A stretch of 64,000 nucleotides of DNA from contig NC_132879.1 in assembly GCF_030463535.1 (NCBI RefSeq), forward strand, positions 40,206,597-40,270,596, given 5' to 3'. Within the stretch, counting starts at the first letter, position 1. Each line of letters begins with the position of its first letter. This document shows positions 1 to 12,200 of this stretch, one piece after another. Source of the stretch: Salminus brasiliensis. Its lineage: Eukaryota; Chordata; Actinopteri; Characiformes; Bryconidae. The position numbers and the translations under genes were made by a program. The notes under the pieces are model-generated. The model saw only the letters and a program-made list of their open reading frames with translations. It had not been told where the DNA came from and made no database searches.

Positions 1-1075
<1,075 letters not shown>

Positions 1076-1094
1076 ATTTTCATAACATACCTAC

Positions 1095-1530
1095 CAACCT
1101 ACCTTGGTGATGTAAAGCTTGGATGCAGCTGCTTGACCATGGTAACCCATTCCATGAATCTTTCTACGCACTGTTCTGGAGCTAATCTGAAGGCCACATG
1201 AAGTTTGGAGGTCTGTAGCGCTTAACCTTGCTAAAAGTTGGCGACCTCTGTGCATAATGCGCCTTCACATCCGTTGACCCCACTCTGTCATTTTACATGG
1301 CCTACCACAAGGCTGTCGTTCCCAATTGCTTCAACTTTTCATAATACCATTGACAGTTGACTGTGAAATATTTATTAGCAAGGAAATTTCACGACTGGAC
1401 TTGTTGCACAGGTGGCATCCTATCACGGTACCACGCTGAAATTCACTGAGCTCCTGAGAGCGACCCATTCTTTCACAAAAGTTTGTAGAAGCTGTCTGCA
1501 TGCATAGGTGATTGGTTTTATATACCTGTG
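1095..1530 (-). mobile_element. Tc1-like transposase N-terminal half, degraded
   Basis: On the - strand from an ATG at about 1501, the translation gives MQTASTNFCERMGRSQELSE followed by FQRGTVIGCHLCNKSSREIS. This is the helix-turn-helix DNA-binding start typical of a fish Tc1 subfamily. Stops and frame breaks follow, after which traces of the second DNA-binding helix region continue to about 1100. No catalytic DDE part is present. It is oriented opposite to the element at 1-1075 and belongs to a different subfamily. It is a fossil, not a host gene. Confidence 0.7.
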
Positions 1531-1559
1531 GCTATGGAATTGATTGGAAAACCTGAATT

Positions 1560-2200
1560 CAATTATTTGGATGGGTGAGTGAATTTTGTGGCAATATAGT
1601 ATTTATAGTTTAATTAGGGGTAACATTTTAAGGTGGAATAAAAAGCGACATCAGCTTCATTTAACAGTAATGTGTTAGATTGTGTTGTCAAAGGCTTGGC
1701 CTTTTTTGCAAACTTTTGCCCAAACTGCAGAGGAGAGGAAAAAGCCTGTTTGTGTGAGAGATAGAGACAGAGAAAGAGAAGGAGATGGAGGTTCTGGTCG
1801 CACTCTGTTTACTATAGCAGATTATGTCCCGTTTGAGTGCTCCTCAGATGTCAGATTAGCTAGTACATAAACGTGACTCCGTTTGAAAATCCGCCCACTA
1901 ATGGAGATCTGTAGGATATCGATAACAAAACAAAGTGGTATTAGTCAGCTAAACATTAAATCGTAATTACAAAAAAACGAATACAGAAAAAGTAAAAGGT
2001 CGCAGGATGCGTTACATCTAGTATCATCTAGAATACCAGGTTTTCCATTTTTAATTAGCTGATCGATGGCAGTTTCCAAGTGGTATAATCGGCCACAGGC
2101 CAGTTTATGATGTTTCGTGGCTCTTCCTCCATATTGTAATAATTTATCTGCATTCTGAGTGTAGGCTAGTTTAACCCTTAAAAGCTCCCCTTTTCTCCTT
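1560..2200. other. Gene-free upstream spacer
   Basis: AT-rich sequence between the Tc1 remnants and the snap91 promoter region. It holds only short open frames with no recognisable product, and a small purine-rich GAGA tract near 1760-1790. I see no exon here. Confidence 0.5.
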
Positions 2201-3074
2201 TAAGACTCGCAGAGTGCGGTCGCTGTGCGTCACATGACTCGTCGATAAGCGAGGTTAGATGACCGTCAGAAAAAGACGAGCAGCTTCACACAAGCCACAC
2301 AGCAGCAGGCACCGCGGAAAATATCACTAGGCAATATCTTCGCCTTTGCTCGCCTTTTCAGTGCAGGCGGTAGCAGCGGTGTATTCTGTTTGTGCGAAGT
2401 GGAGTGAAGGGCAGACCGAGCTCCTCCTCCACTCTTCATTACCGACGGAGACGAAACCGGCGAGTTCTCAGGACACCGCGCGTCACACTAAAATATCTAC
2501 ATTCGCTCGGCTACATATATACATATAGCCGAGTATATACATATTTCGACATTTTTCAACAGCGGTCTTCTCGTGCCTGGTTTGTGGGGCGTCCGTCATC
2601 TGAACGCTGAAAACCGTTAAGGTGAGGCTGCGCGAGGTCGAGCTTCAGTTGGGATTAGTTAAAACGCTCGTCTGTCGTCGACTGAAATATTATAGCTTTA
2701 TCAGAGACCGTTGAAGCTCTGTTGTTTTCCCTGGCGTTTATTTGATCGTACATTCCTCCTCAGGTACACAATCTGCGTCGCGTTTCCACCGGAGGGCGTT
2801 ACGTAAGAGGGCCGTTAGAGAGAGAGGACGACCGGTGAAAATCCCTCATGTCAGCCGAGGGTTACTCTGTAAGCGCTGTTCTGTACCGTAGGGCGTGAAG
2901 AGCTCGTGAGTTTGAAGGCATTATTTTTTAGGTGAAAGCGGCTCGGTCTGTTACTAGCGCAGAAAGGAAGGCACTGTTGGAAAAGGAGGCCTTCGATTTT
3001 TTTGGTCGGTGAAGCAACCTATGCTTGTAGTGCATCGCCTGTCTGCTGTGTGGTGAAGTGGCTTGTTGGAGAAA
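2200..3074 (+). promoter_or_regulatory. snap91: snap91 promoter and 5' UTR region
   Basis: Relative to the flanking AT-rich DNA this stretch is clearly richer in G, C and CpG, as expected for a CpG-island type promoter of a broadly set neuronal gene. It contains an E-box in a palindrome-like context, GTCACATGAC at 2229-2238, and a partial REST-like core GCACCGCGGA at 2309-2318. No TATA box is obvious. The transcription start cannot be fixed from sequence; it probably lies within 2200-2900. The start codon at 3075 (context gaaaATGtcg) is chosen because the encoded N-terminus is the conserved SNAP91 start. Confidence 0.5.
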
Positions 3075-3227
3075 ATGTCGGGCCAGACGCTGACAGACCG
3101 CATCGCCGCCGCGCAGTACCAACTGACCGGGTCAGATGTGGCGCGCGCCGTGTGCAAAGCTACAACGCATGAGGTGATGGCGCCCAAGAAGAAGCACCTG
3201 GACTGTAAGTGTGTATACTGTAGAGTT

Positions 3228-3271
<44 letters not shown>

Positions 3272-6200
3272 AGTGGGGGAAGGGGATTCAGTCTATGTGT
3301 GCACGTGAGATGTAGCACAGCAAATACCCCACTGTCTTTATACTGTTGGTAATATTAATTCAGAAACATTAAGTCATTGAGTCAGATTATTTAGTAAAGA
3401 GTCAAAGGAAAGAGATTAAGACCAGGACTACAATTTGATGGCCCAGGAGCTCCAGCACACAATCCTTTTAAAGCACAAAGCACACAGTAATGTGAGAGAA
3501 GTAAACACGTAAATTCATACTGAGTATGAATCCTTGTTGCGTGAAACAACAAGCTTTTTAACAATTTGATATATTAAACTGGACTTGATGACGTGTCTCA
3601 GGTGTATAAAATGCAGCCTTGCCTGAGGACATCACTGGAAAGTGTGCAGCCTCCAGGCTGAGGCGCGTGGCGCTGTCCATTTCAGGACCACACTGTAGTG
3701 ATTTGGTGCCCTCTACTGAAAATCCTCTTCCAAGGGATGAATGAGTGTGTTGGAAAGACACACGTGCTATGTATTGTCCCCCCCCAACACTCTCTCTCTT
3801 TTTTTCTCTTGCACACACATGCTGATAATTAGTGTCTCACTGCACCATGTACTCAACTTTGCAGAACTGCTTTAGCTCTCTGACATTTGTAGGCCTTCCA
3901 GCATGAACTGCATGTTTCAGGTCCTGCCCCAACATTTCAATAGGGTTTAGTTCCCTTAGGCATCCAGGTCCTGATGTAGCAAAGCATTTCCAAACCATTA
4001 CAGCAACATTACACTATTCCATTTTTGGATTTTTAGAATTTGTCCATTGCATATTGTCCAAAACTCAAGAGGATCAGTGTTTCTTGGTGAACCAAAGCAT
4101 TTATATTCTTTTTAATTAGCACTAGTTTCCGCAATTCTATTTTGCCATCAATCCATTTTTTCCCCAGTGTTCTTCCGATGGTTGAGAATTAACATTGACC
4201 TGGGAAGACTACTGCTCCAAACATTCCTCAATTGGACATTATGGGTCTGATTGTAGTTCAGTAGAGCCTTAGAAATGGCTTTATAACCTTTCGTAAACTG
4301 ACATACTTCCACAAGCTTTTTTTCTAAAGTCTTTAGGAATCTCTATTCTCTCTGGACTAACTGTGTGCTGCCATGTTCACTCTGACTTAAAGGGCCAACG
4401 TTTGATTTAGACTGAACAGAGCTGGCTCAAATCAAGGCGTGTGTTTTGACTGTGGAACCAGGGGCCAGGATATATACACGAGTTGCATTCTCCAAATCGT
4501 TCAGAACGTAGTTTACATTTTTAGGCTGTATAGGAAGGATCATACACTTTGGAACAGCCTTCTATGACGTAGCACGTTACTCAAGTTTGTTTGACTAGGC
4601 TCTGTGGTGATTGTTTTTCTAGTATTACTACAGCTATTGATACAGTTAATGCAGTGTCTGTGTGTGAGGTGTTTTTTTTATTTCTGTTAGCAGGGAGAAC
4701 AATAAAATCCCATAGGCTCATAGCACTGCATAGTAACACTATTTGTGTCAGTGAAATAGCACATCAATAAGCTCTCAATTCTCAGCTATTAATATTCAGC
4801 TAAAAATGGCATGATTTCATTACCAAATGGAGGCAAAGTAGTGTCTTTACTGCTGTAGTGGCTATTGAGCACGCTGTCCTAGAGGACAAGGCCTGCTGAA
4901 TTATAAATTGATCAGCCAAAGCATGCATGCATTATTCACACAGCTAAGATGAGGGAGCTAATACTGGGACAGAGAGATAAGTCAACATAGTTGCAGACTT
5001 AAGAGTTCATGACTGCATATGTACAGTCGTGTGTGTGTTTGTGTCAAACCCAGAACCCTTAAGACTTAAACTGCAAATGAAAAAAAAAGCTATTTTAAAA
5101 TCAGGTTTTTAAAAATAATAACGTATATATAGTCATGTAAAAAGAATAACACAACCCATGAAAACCGTAGTCTTTTTTAAACATGTCTAAACATCAGCAC
5201 ATCAGCTGCAGCTGATTAGAACATGATTAGAGGGAAAAATTGAGCCATTCCACTGTCTGGGATTTTGGAATATAAAAATACATTCTGGAACACTGCTTTG
5301 AACAGATAAAAGGAACAGATATAACTGGGGAGCAACAAAAGACATGTTTAAGCACAAGCATCTCATCACCAACTGTGCAGCATGGAGGGTATATTGGCAT
5401 TGGGTTGGGGCTGCTTTGCAGCAGCAGGGCCTGGCAAGCTCTCATTCATAGAATCCACTATGAATTCTTTATTGTGTCTAAGGGTGCTTAAGGGAAAATG
5501 TCAGACCATCTGTCCATAAACTGCAGCGGAGGTGAACCATGCAATAAATCCATCAAGAAATGGAGACTTCTGTAATGGCCAAGTCAAAACCTGGATTTTT
5601 ATTTCTTTTGAGATGCTGTGGGGTGAAATGGGCTGTGATGCAAGAACCCCCTCAAACATCACACAGCTGAAGGAATTGTTTTGTTTTCACACAAAATAAT
5701 TCCATATGACCGTGGATCAATTCTGCACACATTTTTGCAAAATAGTAGTGTCTAGGATCACCTGCAGGAACACCTGCGAATGAGGAGCCGTACTTTTAGA
5801 AGTGACAAAATGAACCAATCATGCAATCCCACATGTGGTGCTAGGAGAGCATATCTTTCACGCCACACCAGAGTCTGCTTAAAACAAACTCACTACTACT
5901 ACTACTACTACTACTATGTATTATAAACAAATGAAAAGAAACCTACAGGTTTGCTTTAGGCCTTTGATGTTGTTTGTCTGTAGAGTGCAGTTAATCTTTA
6001 TTTTAATCACTGCATGGACTTTGCTGGCACATTAGAAAATCTTGTATACATTATAATATAATACTGTTCTTAAAAAAAATCTGTTTTCCGATTTATTCTT
6101 CTACAAATTAAGGAAATAGGTGGCATATAACAAAAAGGTTATTTTTTTCTATTGAAATGTGCCATTTTCCCCTGTCAGTGGTCATTTAAATAATGGCTTC

Positions 6201-9200
6201 TTAGTATGTAATTTCCATGGAAACTAGAACTGTAGGGAGCGGTCAAAGGTTATTGACCAGATGGCACAGCCCTTGTATTGATAAGAGGACAGCTTAAAGA
6301 ATTCTACTTAAAAATGACCCACACTTAAGCAGCTTTCAGTGAGATGCAATTGATCCTTTTTGCTTTCTCTGTCATGGGGCATTTTTCTTATTCTTATTTT
6401 TTCGCCTTCATTTAACCATTCCCATTAATCAGTAGCCATCATTCAAAACTATTATTAGTTCAGAATTGTATTTGAGAATGCGGCGCTTCTGGATTTTGCT
6501 AAATAACTTTAAAATATTTAGAAAAGACAAATCGTATTTTTTTACAAGCAACTTGCACATCTCTAAAAATTAAAATCTAAATTGTGAAGTGTGTCCCGAA
6601 GCTCCAGTTTACTTAGACAAGGTCACCCGAATCAGTGTTTGATTTATTAGAAGGAAATATTAGCATGCTAAAATTTTAATGTTTTATTGTCATGATATCT
6701 AAAATGCTCTCCTGTTAAATCTTTTGAAAAAAGTTTTGAATGCTTATAGGTGACATACTGACTTACTGAACATGCTACATGCTTGTGGTGCTGTATTGCA
6801 GTGACCAAAGGGAATATAAAATAATATAGCAGTGAATTCTCTGACTTCCACAAACAATTCAGTGAATCAAAAAATTAATTTTAGCATTTTATCACAATTG
6901 ATTTTAGTCTACACATTGAAACCTGAAAATGCTGGCATGATTTAAATCTGGAGCTGCACTTTACATTATGTCACAAATAAATGGCACATAGAAATTACAT
7001 TTTTCATTTTAAAGATCAGTGAAAACAGATTTCCAGATGTTGTCTGGTAAAGAAAGATGGGGTTTATTCAAATGAAGCCAAAAACTCTACTACATGAGAT
7101 CTGTTTTTTGTTAGAGAGTAAAATGGAAAAGATAATACTGTGACCGACTATACATATTTTTATGCTGCTCAATGTCTTGTAATCAGAGGGTATAATATAA
7201 CTGTTTCAACAAAGGCCAATGTTGCTAATAGGCTGAAACAGTGTAACATGTTCACAGTTGAACACGTGGCTACAACATGGTTGAGCAGATGACCATTTGT
7301 GTGTGTGTGTGTTTGTGGATCTGCACACTGCCTTTACTCACACTAATCACATAATCTGATCTCACAACAGTGGTGTCGTAAATAATACTGTAATCCCACC
7401 ACAGTATTACTATTTGGGAACACATGAGCACACATGCATATATGCAAGACAATGGACTGCGGCACTTTGGAGCAAGGGTGGCTAATTTATTGTAGTATTG
7501 TAGTAATTTGTAATATAAATAGTGTAGAGTGTTTTTTTACGGGTCACCTTTTACTGGTCTGGACAATTCCAGAAAGAAACAATGAATGAGCACGTCCTTT
7601 TGTCCACATAGCATATTTTGTAACGTGAGATGCACCTTTGAAATGCACCAAAAAGGTAGGGGTTTGAGGGGCCAGTGAGTCTACATCCAGAGTTCACTAA
7701 TGTAACTCATTGTATTAGAATGGTTTATAATCCACAAACATAACATTGTTTTTAAACTATTGTACTCCTTTTCATATAAAAAGAATGTAAATAACCTAAG
7801 AGAGAACACTTTGTTGTACTTGCCTCTCAGTTAACCCAACTGTGTATTGTAGTTTTTTTCTGGTGCCACACACAAACACACAAACGCATACTGTATCGCT
7901 TGTGTCATGCTAATCTGGGCTATTCCTGCCTCTTCACATATCGTGCAGTCTAAGCTATAGAAGTTCAGGGGCACTCTCCAGAATGCTGGAAGCGCAGCTA
8001 TATTTAAGAACTGATCTCTGATCAGCTGTACCGGTCTTCACCTGTGTAATCCACTTTACACTGGAATAGTTAGATTAGAGAGAAAAGGAGAGTAACTTCA
8101 GTTCAGTGTGTGCTTTACGCCTCTTTGAGGTAAGATATCTGCACTTTTCTAGAGTGGTTAATTATACATTTACACCCGACAGGAAGAACCATTTGGAGAT
8201 TGTGGCCAAGGTATTTGACAGATTCCAGTATTACAAGGGCTGAACGAATCTTTGAGATTTATATAAAAAAATATTTGAAATTGAAATAGATTTTTTAAAA
8301 TAATTGTAGTACAAGCAAAATTAGAAAAACTTGGCTGCTTAATATTGAGACTCATGGGAGCATGAGAACATACTTTGGAGCAAAAAAAAAAACAATACAA
8401 AATCCTAAAAATATTATGGACAAATTTAAAAGGTAAAGGTAAAGGTAAAGGTGCACGTATTTGTCACTGTACAGTGTACACTTTTTTAAAATGTGTCCTC
8501 CGCATTTAACCCATCTGTGGTAGTGAACACACACACACACACTAGTGAGCTAGGGGCAGTGAGTACACACAGACCTAGAGCGGTGGGCAGCCAACTCCAG
8601 CGCCCGGGGAGCAGAGAGGGTAAAGGGCCTTTCTCAAGGGCCAAACAGTGTGTATTCTAGTAAAATAATCAGTAAAAAGCAGTGCTAGTGTAGTCATTTG
8701 AGATAATTGGAGTTCTGTAGGGTGTTACCAATATTTGCTTTATGCAAATACCTGTTCAACTGTTTTTTTGTGATATCCATTTTTTTGTGAGTTCCAAATT
8801 CATTATTTGTACTTCTCTACAAAACATTCTGCATGAGACAGTATAGCATTATTATTTACAAATTTTTAAATGAAGTGATTTAAAATCAGAGAAGTAAGAC
8901 ACACATCTGTGTGTAAAAATCTCTGACGTGTTGAGAGTTGATTTTTTAAATGACCAATATAAGGTGTTTTAGGTAGTTTGTGTTTGTTACAGTAATTTGA
9001 GTAAATTGAAATTTGCTGGTTTGTGTTCTTCTACAGATCTTATCTCTGCTACCAATGAGACAAATGTGAACATCCCGCAGATGGCTGATACTTTGTTTGA
9101 GAGAGCCATGAATGCCAGCTGGGTGGTTGTCTTTAAAGCCCTCGTCACCACCCACCACATGTGCATCCATGGCAACGAGGTCAGTGGCCAAGAAAGAAAG

Positions 9201-12200
9201 CTCCTTCAGCACTAAATATTAGTTTATGTTCTCTCTAAATTGTGTAAGTGCTAATCAGCTTCATTTTTACATAACATTTACATTGTTTGAATGAGAAGTA
9301 CAGAAAAGCATTAGAAGCCAGTAATGTTCAGTATCATGCTCTCAAAATGGTCTTTTAGGTTTTTATGGGTTTTTAATGTCTCTATTTTCACATTATTCAA
9401 CAGTTTCACCTTCAGTCATGTTACTTAAGTTCAGTAAGTTTACTTAACATAAGGGTATTTTTGGTATCAATCTGATAAAATACTTCACTATACTAAAACA
9501 TAATTTTGTTATTGTGACAACTTTATTTGAAACTATGCAGAGCAAGCTTTCTCCAAGACAAGGATTTAAAAAGTATTGTATTTTATATTGTATTTGCACA
9601 GCAAGTATGGAAAATACAATATACAAAATAATAAAGATGAAAGGGGACACCAAAATCAAGAGTAAGAAACAGTGACCTAGATAATAAGAGTAGTTCACCT
9701 CTAGTCTTAATCTATAAAGACCCAAAAAGATTTTCAGAGTTGTAGTTCTCATTGTCCCCTTTTAATCATTGCAGAGGTTTATCCAGTATCTGGCTTCCAG
9801 GACATCCCTATTCAACCTAAGCAACTTTATTGACAAAACCGGAAGCCATGGTGAGTAGTTGTGCATGTGTCTGTGTGTAAAATGAGTCTATGCTTGTATT
9901 GGACTGATTATTCTGACCTATCTCTGTCCTAATTCTTAATTCTTCTTTTCGAAAAACAAGGCTACGATATGTCCACGTTCATCAGACGATATGCACGGTA
10001 CCTCAACGAGAAGGCGTATGCCTACCGTGCTATGGCTTTTGACTTTACTCGAGTCAAAAAAGGGTACGTCAATCTTTTCTGGGACTGTTGCTTATTTTTT
10101 GCTGCTGGGCACTTAATACTACTATATTTGACACACATTTCTCCTTGCAATATATTTAAATCAATATGTTGCATTTACTCTTGATTGGTAGGACAAGCGT
10201 AATCTGTATTGCTACTACTGTAGTATTTCTGCTACAGTTTACTTAAAAATACTTCATACGGCAAGATTATGTGCACACTTTTGTATAACATAACCTGTTC
10301 CACTGTGATACTGCATATATTGCCACATGATTGAGGACTACCTGAACACATTTTGTTACTTTACACCTGGATATACACTATATGGACAAAAGTACTGGGA
10401 CACCTGCTCATTCATTGTTTCTTCTCTTAGAAACACATAGTATGCACTTCAGGGCATTATTCTGCAACAAACATACCTCAGTGTTAACAGGTAATCATTG
10501 TTTTATGCCATAGCAACTCTTTACCTGTACCAATACTTTGACTTAAATGGTTATGGTTATGACTTGTAATTATTCATTCACTGGGGTTATATATGTAGTT
10601 AAGGTAATCACTGGCAAATGTATTTTTGCATTATTGTAGTGCCAGGAAAATAATTTACAGATTTACAGGCTGTAGAACCACTTTACTTTAAACCATTCTA
10701 TTAACTAAACCACAGCTATTAAAGTAGACAGAAAAATATAAAGTGATGAAGACACAGTATTTAAAGTGTTGTTATGCTGCCATGTTGCCCACATGCTCTG
10801 GGAGGCTTGTGTGTGGTTGTTGTAATGCTGTGAAAACACCACATTGTTCGGTCTCTGTTTAAAATACTCCCACAATTTCGATGCCTATGGGCGAAACCCA
10901 AACCACACACTTATATGCTTTACTTACTACATTAATATACACACTTCTAATGGTGGTGCACTATTTTGCACACTACATAAAGTGGTAGTGAGGGTTTTGG
11001 AACAAAGCACCTGTTAGAAGTGGTGTCCACAAACATTTGGACATATAGTGTATGTCTAATGACGATAAACCTGAATTAAATTAAATTTAAGGATTTTTAG
11101 CAGGAGTTTTTATTATAGTATAGACACAATTACAGCAGTTTAATTAAGAAATCCATAATGTTGTATTTGTTTACTTACAACATGCTTTCCATTCTCCTTC
11201 TTTGTGTATGTGTGTATGTTTAGGGCTGATGGAGTTATGAGGACCATGGCTCCTGATAAACTGCTCAAGGCTATGCCTGCCCTGCAAACTCAAGTGGACA
11301 CCCTGCTGGAATTTGATGTGTGTTACAATTAATACTTTTTTGATGAATATTTGATAAATATTGAATTGTGCGTACATGCATATTCCTCTGGATATGAAAG
11401 GCACTTACTCATCCTAGATCAGCAATCTTAAGACCCTTACACAACCAATGTCAGAAATGTGTTTAAAACATGAAACTTTTCACGCCAAATGTGATTTGTC
11501 AGAAAGGGAATATGTGACCAGTTTTTACTTAAATGTAGTACACTTTGTATGTTGTGAAATAGACTAATCTTAATTTAACTTAAGTTAAATATTTTTGTGT
11601 TGATTGTTTTAAGTAGTGCACTATGTAGGGAGTATAATGTGATTTGAGGCGGTGCTGATTCTTTTCTGTTGATTATGTCCTCCTTAACATATTTTCAAAA
11701 CAAGGTACAAAAAATTGTGCCTGACGTAAAAAAAAGTGTGTGAATATTTTTTTGTCTTGCTTATTCACATTGTATTTAGTGGGTAAAGCCCTTTACTCAG
11801 AGATTGATGCAGACAGCTCCCGATCTCTACTGTGGATATTATTATTAAAAGTGATTTTACATCTATGTTATGTATCTTCTGCACTGTGATGTTTTCATCT
11901 TCTAAAGAAGCACATGTATCAGTACTGCTTAGGCTTGTGTCAAAACAATCTCTTTCACAGGGAATATACAGAATATATATTTTAGGGTTAAGACTGGCTT
12001 CTGTCTCAAAAAGAATTATTTCAGGTTAAAGTATAAAAGCGAACACTGATCTTAGTTCATTAGTTCATTAGTTAATTTTATTTGGTTGCTTGATGTCATT
12101 TTAATGGTCCTTCTATACTAATGCATACATTTTCATTTCACTGAGAGTTTTTTTTCCCTTTCTTGCAGGTTCATCCCAAAGACCTGAACAATGGCATTAT

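Noticed and set aside
3063-3074. snap91 start at 3063
   Set aside because: It would use TTG; the ATG at 3075 gives the conserved family N-terminus [10 protein letters not shown].
5890-5916. CRISPR-like array
   Set aside because: The only tightly spaced repeats in the window are microsatellites; no spacer-repeat structure and the DNA is vertebrate.
9444-9752. 102-codon frame on the - strand in snap91 intron 2
   Set aside because: AT-rich hydrophobic translation ([13 protein letters not shown]) typical of random AT-rich DNA; no exon signals.
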